A stretch of 26,431 nucleotides of DNA from Cochliopodium minus (GCA_024220525.1 JAMYWO010000440.1:1-26431), one strand, 5' to 3'; positions 1-10,798 are shown, counted from the first letter of the stretch. Notes: generated by a model from the sequence alone, not told the origin. Translations and numbers: made by a program.

Positions 1-503
1 ATTTAATGAACAAGTTTGTTTTGTTTTTGAATTAATCTTATGTTGGTTGTTCTGTTTTTGGTTTGTTAATAATGTTTTTTATCAAAGTTCTTCTTTACAA
101 AAAATAATATAGTTTTGTTTTATTTTATTTTATTTTTAATTTTGTTTTGTTGGAGTTCTGGTCTTATTTTTCAATTTGTTTTTTTAAAAAGGTTTATTAA
201 TAAAATATTTTTAATTCATTTTTTTTTTCATATTTAATCAATGTTGGAGTCTTTGTAGCTCAGTGGAAGAACACTATTTCTTTTTGTTCAACATGGCATG
301 GGTCTGATAAATAAACAACACAGTGTTATATATAGACTGATCTATTTTTGCACTTGATTTTTTTATGTTTCAAAATTCAAAGATCAAAAAAGGGGAGATA
401 TTTATACAAGTGTTTGAAAAAATTGCCCCAAAAATATGAATCTTTTGCAAAAGAACTCAACTCATAAATAATATTTCATATTTTTAAATTAAATTTCTGA
501 AGT
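1..503. other. Left-edge non-coding stretch
   Basis: I see no supported gene here. The first 240 bases are rich in T and G (runs of TTTTG type) and may be a UTR or intron of a gene outside the window. At 256-266 the sequence TAGCTCAGTGG matches the internal A-box/D-arm of tRNA genes, but no convincing T-arm or closing acceptor stem follows. The remainder up to 503 is AT-rich and should contain the 3' UTR of the minus-strand BPI-like gene. Confidence 0.5.
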
Positions 504-2793
504 TTAATTTTTTCCCAATTGTTTGTTTGCTTGAGTTTTCCCAGAACCAAGATATTGAACGTTTGTAGTTAAAGCCAGATAGTCTTGTCCATAAGTAAGA
601 GTTGGAGAAACCAATTCAATGTTGTCGACCAAAGGTAATTGGAATCCAGCTTCAAGTTCTTTGTTTACTAGAGGCAAGATACCTTTTTTAAAAAATTATA
701 AATTTATAAAAAAAATGAAATTTCAATTTTTTTACCATAAATCAATAATTGGACAACATCATTTGTATTAGAGACAGAAAAGTTTCCAATATTTGAATTG
801 TAAAGACTGATGCTCGCAGAAATGAAAGAAAGTTCTCCATAAACTGAAGTTTTGTTCAAAGTAGCTTTTCCTCCCAAATTTACATTACTTTTAAATTTTA
901 TTTACTTTATAAAATTAAAAATATTTTTTAAAAAAAAAATACACTTGTAATGTGAAAGCATAGACAGGAGCATTATTAACAAGCACATAAGTGTCCACTT
1001 GAGTCAAAGCATTAATATACGCACCAGAAGTATTGAAAAAACAAGTAGGCATGGAAACCACTGAACAGTTTAATTGCATCAAGAGATTAGGGTATTTGGT
1101 GTAGAGAGGAGGGATAATGTCAGAAAAATAGGAGGTGTTTAGTTTTATAGGAGATGAGCTGGGGACCATTTCTGGAGTTACTAATATTTTCAACTATTTT
1201 TATAATTATTTTTTTTTATAAAAAAAAATAATAATTCAAAAGTATTACCTGACCAGCCTTTTTAAAAATTAAATTAGTAAATTTAAATAAATAATTTTTT
1301 TTTACAAGAAATTCTGCATTCCCAGCAGATGTAATTGTGTAATCACTTTTTTAAAAAAAATTTAAAATTTTTTTAAAAATAAAAAAAATATATAAACCTA
1401 ATAATGACTTGAACCATATCGTTGTTGTTCAATAAATCAGGTAGATAAGGAACATTTCCAGGAGTAGGAACAGGATTTACTATTGCAAAAAACTCACCAA
1501 GCATATCCACTGTGAAATAAGTTCCCGCAAACCTAGGACTGTCAACCAACATATAATCCAAATAAGAACAGCATCCTTTTCAAATTTTTTTATTTTTTAT
1601 TTAAATTGTTGAAAAAAAAAAAATTTTTTTACCAATGTTTTGCTTTACTGGTAAGCTTGAGATCGCTTTGTTAGCATTTGTATTAATAGAAGTAATGATG
1701 CTGGTTGACATTGATGTTTGAATTGCAGTTTTGAAGTCTCCGTCAAATAATCTAATTAAATAAAATTAACAAAAAGGAAACAAAACACCATTTTCTTATA
1801 CCCTAAAATCAAATTGTAGAACCTATTTAAAAAATAAAAAATAAAAAAATTTAAACTTTTTTTTTTTCATTTAAATATTGTACCATGAAGCTCCTCCATG
1901 TAACTCGCTATTATTTTAATCTGTATTTAATATTTTTTTAATTTAAAAAAAAAATAATATCACATGTTAAAGCTTCCAATGTTTATTGTTGCACTTTCAG
2001 CATTCAAGTGAACATATCCATTGTTGTTGGTGATTGCAATTTGAACTACAATATCTGTTTGAGTACAGTATATGTCCTTTAAAAAAAAAAAAGTGATTAA
2101 ATTGGGCTTTTGTTAATTCTGAAAACTTACACCAGTTCCTGAATCGCTGGCAAACCCTATTTTAATAATTTATCATTTAATAAAAATAAAAAATTCAAAC
2201 AAAAAATTTCTTACAAACACTATAATGCCAATCGAATCCGACATGAAATTGAACTTTAAAATATTTGATATTAAATTATTATTTTCAAGATATATTTGGA
2301 ATTTTTTGTAAAATACCATTTGTTAATGTTAATTGCAATCCAGTATTCAAGATTGGAGTGATGGTAAATGATGGTATCTGCAATTGATTTAATACAATAC
2401 TTGTCAAATCATAGGTTACAGTTCCGACATCTGTATTTAATTTCAAAAAAAATTTGAATAATGTATCCCAAATACAATTAGAATTGGATTACCTATATTC
2501 TCCTTCCCAGACACTATTTTATGTTAAAATATTAAAATATAAAATATAATTTTATTTACTGCTTGGAATATCGACGGTTGCCAAATCTTGTAAAACAAAT
2601 TTGAGTCCAACTAATTTTCCAAATAAAATCATGTTAAATTCGTTTGAAATTTTAAATTTTATTCTTTTGTTTTAGGACCTTGTGTTGCATAATTCAAAGC
2701 ACTTTGGGTCAATGTAGTTTTTACTCCAGGATATACACAAAGGGATGAATGAAATAAGCAAAAGGTGATCACTAAAAGCAAAATATACTTCAT
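504..2793 (-). CDS. Secreted BPI/LBP-family lipid-binding protein (16 exons)
   Basis: This encodes a 483-aa protein of the bactericidal permeability-increasing/LPS-binding family, which binds bacterial lipids in two barrel domains. Exons, in transcription order: 2793-2679, 2610-2560, 2513-2493, 2430-2317, 2253-2215, 2156-2131, 2076-1964, 1907-1884, 1822-1802, 1751-1633, 1575-1398, 1345-1306, 1257-1249, 1193-943, 887-736, 682-504. All phases close. A hydrophobic signal peptide (about residues 1-20) is followed by PGVKTTLTQSALNYATQ, the family's N-terminal signature. Later matches are HGGASWFYN, IIPPLYTKYPN in the second barrel, and the C-terminal GFQLPLVDNIELVSP. Introns are only 46-68 nt, and one exon is 9 nt. 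A cysteine sits where the first disulfide cysteine of mammalian BPI lies (DIYCTQTD), but I see no partner in the expected following helix, so that disulfide may be absent. Family assignment is strong. An antibacterial or prey-sensing role is inference. Confidence 0.93.
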
Positions 2794-3019
2794 TTTTTTT
2801 ATTTTTTATTTTCAATTCTGATATCTAAACGATGAGATCAATTCTTTCAGATCAATTGTTTATCATATTGGGTTCAATTTAAAGATTAAGTTGTATGATA
2901 GTCAAAATTACATAAAGAAAATTCAGTTAATATTTTAATTTCAGTGTTAATTCGAAGAAAAATAACTCAATCATTCTATTCTTAGTATATACCAAAACTG
3001 AATTAAATAAAAATGGAAA
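2794..3019. promoter_or_regulatory. Divergent promoter region, BPI-like / kinase-like genes
   Basis: This 226-bp spacer separates two divergently transcribed starts, so it should hold both promoters. AGATCAATT occurs twice in direct orientation (2835-2843 and 2850-2858, 15-bp period), about 40-65 bp upstream of the BPI-like start codon. That is the only non-low-complexity repeat I see. Promoter function is inferred from position. Confidence 0.4.
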
Positions 3020-4614
3020 ATGATCACAATAAAAATAAAAAAAATGAAAGAATATAACAAGCCTATTGTTGATTTTGATATATATGTGAAGAGCAATACT
3101 TCAAAGACCATCAAATGTAAGAAATGTGGCTTGATAATGGATTCATTTGGAAAATTATATTCACATGAATCGATTTGCCAAGATGGGGAGAAGAAAGAAG
3201 ATACAATTACAAACAAAAAGGTGGATAATGAGCAAACTGAAGAGATGAAATTTAAATTAAAGAAAAAGATCGAATCAGAGATAGATTTGCACGTGAAAAA
3301 CAAACAATTATCAGGATCAAGTATCTTTGATACTAAATTGACAGCCAATATCTATGATTTGGATTGGAATACAATAAAGGGTAATAAAATAAAAAAAAAG
3401 AGTTTGAACAAGATTGAAATTTATTCTTTTAATTTATGCAGATTACAAATATGCGGGAGGAAGTATGTTTAATATCACAATTATATTTCTTTTTATAATC
3501 TGAATATATTTTGATAGGTGATGGGATCTTCTTGGCCACTTTGAATAATGGAAAAGTAATTCTCAAAGGAAGCTCCAATCCTGCATGTGAATTATTTGCA
3601 AATAAATTGGCAAGACATTTTAATATACCTGTGCCAGATATGAGGGTAAAACAAATTTTTTTCAATTCTAAATTCCTCATTATATAAAATCATTATAATT
3701 TTCTCAAGGTTATAGATTATACAAAAACAGAATGGCCTATAGTAAAATCAACTTTGATCAATCAAGCCAAGAAAAGTGGCAATGATCTTGATAGAATTTT
3801 GATGGAGAAAAAATTCAACAGGGCAACATTGTTGGTGATGGAATACGTATCAGGTGTGGATCTACTTCATCTCAGTCCAAGTAGAGCATCTGAGATTTTC
3901 CAAACAAAAGAGGGGATCGAAAATCTTAAGAATATTGGAAAACTGATCGTTTTAGACTTTTTGTTGAATAATTGGGATCGTTTACCTATCATTTGGGACA
4001 ATGAAGGAAATTTTAGAAATGTCATGTTTCAAGAAAATGGAGGAGTTGTTGGAATAGATAATGTAAAATTTTTATACTTACAATTTGTTCTCTTCATTTT
4101 ATTTAAATTGTTAAAAATATTGTTTTTAGGGAGTATGTTGTATTAAAGAAGTAATTTCAAACAAACAAAATCCCAACTACAACAGATATTTCCTAAATGT
4201 TTCCAATTTCATCGAGCAACTTTGTGATTCTCCAACCATCGAGATTCCACATCTCAAAAATTCTAGAGAAATTTTAGTAATGAGCGGAAGCGCAGATTTA
4301 ACAGAGGAAGGAAATATCTGGATTCAATATGGTATTAAAACAAAAAATAATTGAAAATAAATTTTAATTTCAATCATTTAAAAGGAATACTTTTGACCCT
4401 CTCTCAGTTTTTTGAAACCAAAAAAGAAGAAATATCTGATATTAAAGATGAAGTAATAAAGTCTATAGGTGATGATTGGAATGATCTTTGGAAGATAGAT
4501 TCTTCAAAGATAGAAGTTGATTTTATCTTCAAAGTAGTAACAATATTCCAAAACAAGAGAGAAAAAATTGAAAAAGCGACAGTTATTTTCCAAAACAAAT
4601 TTAATACAAAATAA
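3020..4614 (+). CDS. Actin-fragmin-kinase-like protein kinase with N-terminal C2HC zinc finger
   Basis: The protein is 431 aa, from exons 3020-3380, 3442-3462 (21 nt), 3518-3645, 3709-4062, 4130-4331 and 4385-4614. An alternative start at 3044 removes eight residues. Residues 33-53 form C-x2-C-x12-H-x3-C (C33, C36, H49, C53), a zinc-finger pattern. From about residue 128 the sequence follows the actin-fragmin kinase catalytic fold (PF09192 type): GGSDGIFLATLNNGKVILKG (glycine-rich strand plus ATP-site lysine), LLVMEYVSG (hinge), LDFLLNNWDRLPIIWDNEG (catalytic loop, N257/D260), and GIDN (D287, metal-binding equivalent). In Physarum this family phosphorylates actin in the actin-fragmin complex, but the substrate here is unknown. 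The kelch repeats of Physarum AFK are absent. The C-terminus is uncertain: an open segment at 4675-4728 could be spliced on from a donor at 4582, giving 438 aa. The gene is divergent from the BPI-like gene and convergent with the kinase at 4927. Confidence 0.85.
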
Positions 4615-4926
4615 TGTTTATAAAGTTTAGATTTTTAATAAAAGAGTTTATTTTGAATTTCTCTACTTTTACAGATCTCCACAAGATTAATTGAGAAAGA
4701 AGGATATCTTCCAAGACACGACGAGTAGAATCTCAACATCAAGGTGAACGATTATGAAATACCAAGAAAAGCTGATAGGAAAAAAAAAATTAAAATAATA
4801 GTTAAAATTCTTTGGAAAGAGTTGTTGAAAAATTTTTTACAAACCAAAAAAATCATTTTTTATTTACCAACATTTTGTTCACAACAAAATATAACAAAAA
4901 AAATTAAACTAAATACACTATGAAAC
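4615..4926. other. Convergent intergenic region with possible extra 3' exon
   Basis: This lies between the stop of the actin-fragmin-kinase-like gene and the stop of the riboside-kinase-like gene. An acceptor-like TTTTACAG at 4667-4674 is followed by 18 open codons ending in TAG at 4726-4728, with coding-like composition (STRLIEKEGYLPRHDE). The rest is A-rich and probably carries both 3' UTRs and poly(A) signals. Confidence 0.4.
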
Positions 4927-5765
4927 TCAAAGTTTGCTGAGATTACAATTGAAATAGTCAAACTCTCTGTCCTTTCTTTCGTTTTCCAAGAAGCCAATTT
5001 GTAAGAGATTGTTCAATATTCCATCAAAATGGTCCTGGAAAGAGAAGGACATGTCGATGAGATTAAAATTCTTTTGTTGGACAATACTTCTGCTTGGATA
5101 TCCAAAATTCAAGTAACAGGGCAATGGATGAAGCTAAAAATAACAAAAATATAGTTCAAAAAAAAAAATTTTTTTTAAATTTCATTTTCTTTACTTTCCA
5201 ATACTCTTGAAATTCTTTCAATGTGCATATATTCTGATATTTCCTCTTCCATTTTCTTTCGCAAATGTAATCCATGATGGGAAGATCTTCTTGAGGCTTG
5301 ATATCGAAAAAATAGATCAGATCAAACAAATTATAAACATCTGAGCAGCTCCACAACAAAAACCCCTCCACTATCAATATGCCTCTTCCTTCTTTCTCTT
5401 TTAAGATTAATTCTTTCTTCCTTATCTCTTCGATGAATTTTTCGAAATTTATTGATTGAGGTGAATTTGTATCATAGATCTTATTCTTCATTGATTCAGG
5501 GTATTTATCAACTATATTTTTATCCATTAATATTTGCCTTTTTAAAAATAATATTTAATTTTCTCCTATTTTTCAAATATTTTTTTTACCCATCACCTTC
5601 TTTGAAATATTTATCCTGATGAACCAATTCTGAATTTACTGTATTCTCATTATTAAAGTATTCATTCAATTTGGATGCCAATGTGCTCTTTCCAGATGCT
5701 GTGATACCTCCTATTCCCAAGATTATCACTCTTTTCCATTTAATTTCATCAATTGAATTAAACAT
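4927..5765 (-). CDS. Nicotinamide riboside kinase-like P-loop kinase with PTS1 (SKL)
   Basis: The protein is 241 aa from three exons (5765-5590, 5537-5195, 5133-4927) with introns of 52 and 61 nt. The Walker A loop GGITASGKST lies at residues 19-28. VHQDKYFK matches the QDxFFK-type motif of nicotinamide riboside kinases. YDTNSPQSINFEKF matches their DxPxAiD segment, and ILIVEGFLLW their (I/L)xEGFLLF strand. NRKs phosphorylate nicotinamide riboside to NMN in NAD salvage. Uridine kinases share the fold, but the EGFLL motif and the short length favour NRK. The reading frame ends in SKL before TGA, the canonical type 1 peroxisomal targeting signal. A PEX5-like PTS1 receptor is encoded at 10821-12896. 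Family assignment is good; exact substrate and peroxisomal location are inferred. Confidence 0.85.
4930..4938 (-). other. PTS1 tripeptide SKL codons at the NRK-like C-terminus
   Basis: The last three codons of the riboside-kinase-like gene read AGC AAA CTT, then TGA. They encode Ser-Lys-Leu, the textbook PTS1 recognised by PEX5. The preceding residue is Leu, which is compatible with import. Confidence 0.8.
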
Positions 5766-6086
5766 TCAATCAATAATAGATGAATTTTGAATCTTTCTTT
5801 TATTTTTTATTTTTATTATTTTTATTTTAATTCTATTTCAAAAAAAGCAAAATATAATGTTGAGTCATTTCAGTGTTCTATATTCATTCTTTCTTTGAGC
5901 TAAAATGAGCTTTGTTTTTATAAAATACTTTCAAATTTAACTGATATAAAATTATTAAAATTTGCCATCTTCAACAACATGATTTATATTGACTGACTTG
6001 ATTTTGAATCCTTTTAAACTTGAAGAATGAATATAATAATTTCAGCATCTCAAAAATAAATAAAAATTCGATCGAATTCTGAACAG
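5766..6086. promoter_or_regulatory. Divergent promoter region, NRK-like / CLU genes
   Basis: This 321-bp spacer lies between divergent start codons. A perfect 14-bp palindrome, AATTCGATCGAATT, sits at 6065-6078, eight bases upstream of the CLU start at 6087. CpG-containing palindromes stand out in such AT-rich DNA, so it is a candidate transcription-factor site. Nothing else beyond AT-rich sequence is visible. Confidence 0.4.
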
Positions 6087-9000
6087 ATGTCCAATTTATT
6101 GAGCTATCCAAAGCTTATAGGATGTTCTTTATCTATTTCCAAATCTCTCCCAAGATATTCTCTTCAAGGAATAAATACAATAAAGCAAGAAAATGCAGAA
6201 AATGAATACATAGAAGAGTACAATGATTTGTTTTATAATATAGAGAAAGATATTAATAAATATCTTGAAGAGAATCCAAAATCGGTGGAAGATATGGCAG
6301 AATTTTTCACTTCTGAATCTAATATTGAAATAGAGACGAGATTGACTGATATATTGTCGAGATCCAAGAAAGGGATTAAATTAATAAAAGAGAATGTGAA
6401 TATAGATCAAATTGAAAATGAGGATACTTCAATATGCGAATATAAACAAGTTGAAGAAGAAAAAAGTAAACTTTTTCAGAATTATAATTTTAAAATATGA
6501 AATTTCATTCAATATATTCTTTAAAGATGAAGATGGTACTTCATATGAGTCATATATAAACTATTATGCAGAAGATCAATCAAGAGATGATGATTCATAC
6601 GATGTGGAAAAGAATGATATTGGGGGATATACAAATCAAGAAGATGAATCAAATGAAGATATCAAAAAAGTAACCAAAATGAATTCAATGGAAAAATATG
6701 GTATAAAAATTCTCTAAAAGTAAATATTAAAAGTATTAATTCACATAGTGAGAGGGTATAATAACCATGAAGAAGCAGATATATTTGACAAAATTGAATC
6801 TCATGAAGGAGGATACATAACTCAGTCTAATACGGAAGATGACTCACCAACATCCGGAAGTAACTCCAAAAAGAAAACAAAATCAAAAATGAAAATAAAT
6901 GTGAAATACAAAGAAGACATCGAAGAAAAGTACAAAGAAAATTCTTTTTTCACTTCATCTGGAAATGACTTTAAACAATCTTTCCAAAAAGTTTTGGACA
7001 AGAGCACGGTTGTCCCACAAAGATTTAATGAACCATTGAGTGTGTTTCATGAATGTATGAACGAACTTAGAAATAAATCCATCAAACATGAACAAAAAAC
7101 AGAAATTTATAGCAAAATATCCAAAATTTCAAACGCATTTCTACAAGATGCTTCTCATTATGGAAAAACTATCATCAGAGGTAAATATTATATTTTTTTT
7201 TTCTAAATATTTTTGATTATTTTTTATTCAGAAATGGGTGTTCCACTTGAAGAAAAAACAATTAAACCTATTAATAAGGGAGGAGTATTGGGAGGACAGA
7301 AGTGTATATTTTTTTTGAGAATTTCTTTTTAATCTAACAAAATTTTCATTAAATAATGAAGATGTTGTTGGGAACATTTTGTTCAAATTTGCAATAGACA
7401 AAAATGGAATGTTCAATGATGATAATTCAGCAAAGAAAGTAGCAGGTCATGAAATAAAATCTTTATCACAAATAATATCCCTAGGTATAGAAGGATTGAG
7501 GTAATTTAATCTCAAAGTTTTCTTCAACAAAGAGTTTAAATTTTAAAATTTTATGACAAGGTATCCTTTGATGTGTTTGATAGATTATTTAGGATACAGA
7601 CTCATAGCAATGAGTGTGCTACCAATATCAGGAGGAGAGAAATCAACACTTGTTTATGGGTATGAAAAAATTAACATGGAAATAAAATAAAGTTATTTTT
7701 TTTAGAACACAAGATGGAGGGGTTACTTACAATTTCAGCGATCCAGTAGCAAATGAGATGGCAGAGACGATAGGAACGAAATTGAACCTTAAGAAACATC
7801 AGCTCAATTATTCCGATACGTATTCAATCTTCACTCCTGCTGATTTGGAAATTCATTTTGGAACAGATGGAAATTATTACATTCTCGATTTTTCTCGTTT
7901 GTTTCCATGTGACTCTTTAACCAAAAATATCAAAGGATCGATTTTCTTCAGGTGTTTAATTTTTAAATGTTTTATTTTATTGACTTTTTATTTTTTTTTA
8001 TAGGATGTTTCGCCCTGAATTTGTTACCAAGTACGATCATCCTCTTTGTAAAATTTATTCCTTTTTTCTAAAGTTGATACTAATCAATTTTTTAAAAGGC
8101 CCTGATTCTTTTTCTGGGTTTTTGTTAAAGGAAGAACTTTCCGTTTGCAACAAAGAAATAAAAATAGCCCACAAATTTCTCCTTCAACACATCACAAATT
8201 TCTCATCGCAACTTTCAAAAGAACCTATTCCAACAAGTATCCCAGAAGAAGATAGAAATATTAAAATATCCAAATATCTAATTGACAACATCCACGAAAG
8301 AGGAATTAACGTAAAAAAAATTTTTATAATTAAAAAAAATATAAACTATTTTTTTTAGGTGAGATACATTGGAATGATTAGGTCAAATTGTAAGAGTGAA
8401 AGTTGGTCAAAGTTCCTTTTAGTTGAAGTAAAAAAAAAAAATATTTTCGATTTAAACACTCGATTTTTATTTTCAATTTTTTTTTTAGTTGGCAGGAAGA
8501 GTAATTAAAACCGAAGCAAATGAATTTTTGAGAAAAGAGCTTTCCAAGAAGAAAACAGACTATGGATTGGACAAGACTGTCAACCAAATCGTCCAATATC
8601 TAAACCTTGTTCTTGGACAAAGCAAGCAATCAGAGGAACACTGGCAAAAAATAATTTTTACGAAAATAAGGAATTATTTCGGAGAATTTCTTTTAGAAAA
8701 CGAAAAAGAAAATTTTTTAAAAGAAAAATTCCACCATGATTCAAACAAAACGAAAAGTTCTGAAATTTTCTGGTTCAAATCTTTTGTTTTGGACAGCACT
8801 AATTACAGCTTTTTCGAAGAGGATACTATCATTTTTCTTTACAAATATCTCACAGACAAGTTGCATGTTGAGTGGACTTATTCTTGTTGGGATTCTTTCT
8901 CTAAACAATCTTCTTTGTTCAAAGTACCAGAACCCTTCCGTAAAAATTTTTTTTTCATTTCTAATATTTTAAAATATATTTGATTGATTAAATTGAATAA

Positions 9001-10798
9001 TTTTTTAAAATTTTTAATATAGATCCATCAGATGTTGTTGATTTGAACCTTGGAGTGAAACACTTGTACATCTCGGAGTTCAGCTCTGGGAAAATAAAGC
9101 AACAAAGAGCCTTTACTTCAGAAAGAGAAATGGAGTTTCTGTTGCACACTCAATGCGTTAATTCTTTTTCTTCTGCGTTAAGTGGAAATCCAGGGAATGT
9201 AAAAATATTAAGAAATTTAGGTAATTTAAATTATTTAAATTTTTATTATAATTATTTTTAATTTAAATAAATAAGGAGAAATAATTTTTATTCATATTTA
9301 TTTATTTATTTTTATTTTTATTTTTATTTTTAATATAATCATTTTTTTTTTTTTATTTTTACAAGCAACATCTCACCAGTTTAAAGAAAGCCACTCTGAA
9401 GCGTTGATGTATTTTAATAGAGCTTTGGAGAGAAATCCGGAGAGCCACACCACTACCTTTAAATACGCTGTATTTTTGGACAAAAGGCTTTCTTTCAGCA
9501 AAGCAGAACACTTTTATCTCAAATCTCTCAAATTAAATCCTTTGAAATACAAATCTTTGTGTACATATGGTGATTGGGTAAAACAAAAAATTAATTTAAA
9601 AATCTGTCTTAAATCAATTTAAAATATTTTCATAAAAAAATTAACAAAAATAAATTGATAAAAAATTTAAATTTAATTAAAATTAAATTTTGATATTTTA
9701 TTTTTTGAGAATAGTTGCTTTTAAGGGAAAAATTTGATCAATCTTCTTTTCTGTTAAACATGGCTGTCAAATTCAATCCTTACCGCTTCGAAGCATACAA
9801 CAACCTGGGATGTCTGCATTTCATCAAAAAGGAGTTTAATATTTCTAAAAACCACTTCAAAACAACTCTCCAAAAGATTAAACAAACAAAAATGAAATAT
9901 TTAAAGATTGGGAAAGTCAATAAAGATTTGGAAAGATCCTTGTCTATAATTTATGATAATCTGTCACTGGTTTATTCCTTCCTTGAAAATAAGACCAAAA
10001 GTTTACACTTTTGTTCTCTTGTTTCTCATAAGAAGGAGACGAGCAAGTATTGGCTTGTTTCTGAGAGCGGGGCCAAATTAAATGAAATCAAAATGATCAT
10101 TGGTCCAAAAAAATCTTGGTAAAATTGACAAAAAAATATTAAAATAAAATAAAAAATAAAATAAAATAAATTTTTAAAATAAAATAAAAAAATAAAAATA
10201 AAAAAAAAAAATAAAATTTAAATTTAAAAATAATAAAAATGAATAAAATTTTTTTGATAGGCAATTAAAACAAGCTCCGTTCAATATCAAAGATTTTCAA
10301 TCTCCTTCTCTCAAGGAAATGGTGAAGCAAAAAGTGATCAGTGCTCACAAAGTCATCAAGGGAGACTGTATTTTAGAATTGACATACATACAAGTTTTTG
10401 AAGAAAATGATCTTGGAACCCCTTTGATAGAATTGAGTGGGTTTGCTTTCAAAGACTATGGAGAACAAAATTTTTTAAATAAGTTTATGGGAAAGAAAGT
10501 CAAAGTAGGTGTTTATGTTGGTAAAAATTTTTTTTTTCTCTAAGAATGTTAACTTTTTAAACAAAAAAAAATAAAAAAAGCTTTTTTCAAATCATTGACT
10601 TTGACATCCCACATTTATGAAGGATCTATCCAAGGATATGTGGGTCCAAAATCTAAAGAAAAGGGTACGGGATGGGAACCTATTGTCTATGTAGAATCTG
10701 TAAATACTCCGATGAACGAACTGAGAGAATATAAACACTTGATAAACTATAGAAGACAACCATATCTCAAAATAGCATTTGAACATATGAATGATTAA
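6087..10798 (+). CDS. CLU domain-TPR protein with C-terminal Ham1/ITPase-like domain
   Basis: The protein is 1202 aa from 16 exons: 6087-6465, 6527-6700, 6749-7180, 7232-7303, 7362-7500, 7561-7659, 7706-7951, 8004-8047, 8099-8310, 8359-8427, 8489-8939, 9023-9220, 9366-9577, 9715-10118, 10261-10520, 10581-10798. Residues 1-350 are acidic and unfamiliar. About 352-790 is the CLU (clustered mitochondria) domain: GNILFKFAIDKNGMF, AGHEIKSL, TLVYGTQDGGVTYNF, ADLEIHFGTDGNYYILDFSR, FRPEFV, ERGINVRYIGM, DLNLGVKHL. About 800-1010 holds TPR helices (ALMYFNRALERNPES, AVKFNPYRFEAYNNLGCLHF). About 1050-1195 aligns with the RdgB/Ham1 fold: MVKQKVISAHKVIKGDCILE, FLNKFMGKKVKVGVYVAFFK, IYEGSIQGYVGPK, GTGWEPIVYV, NYRRQPYLK. 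The family's catalytic VEDTGL and SHR positions read LELTYI and NYR, so catalysis is doubtful. CLU proteins bind mRNAs for mitochondrial proteins and control mitochondrial distribution. The standard CLU N-terminal domain is not evident. Confidence 0.88.

Noticed and set aside
3013-3063. ATG at 3013 as the start of the kinase-like gene
   Set aside because: That frame stops after 14 codons. The frame starting at 3020 (or 3044) is the one that continues into the zinc finger and kinase domain.
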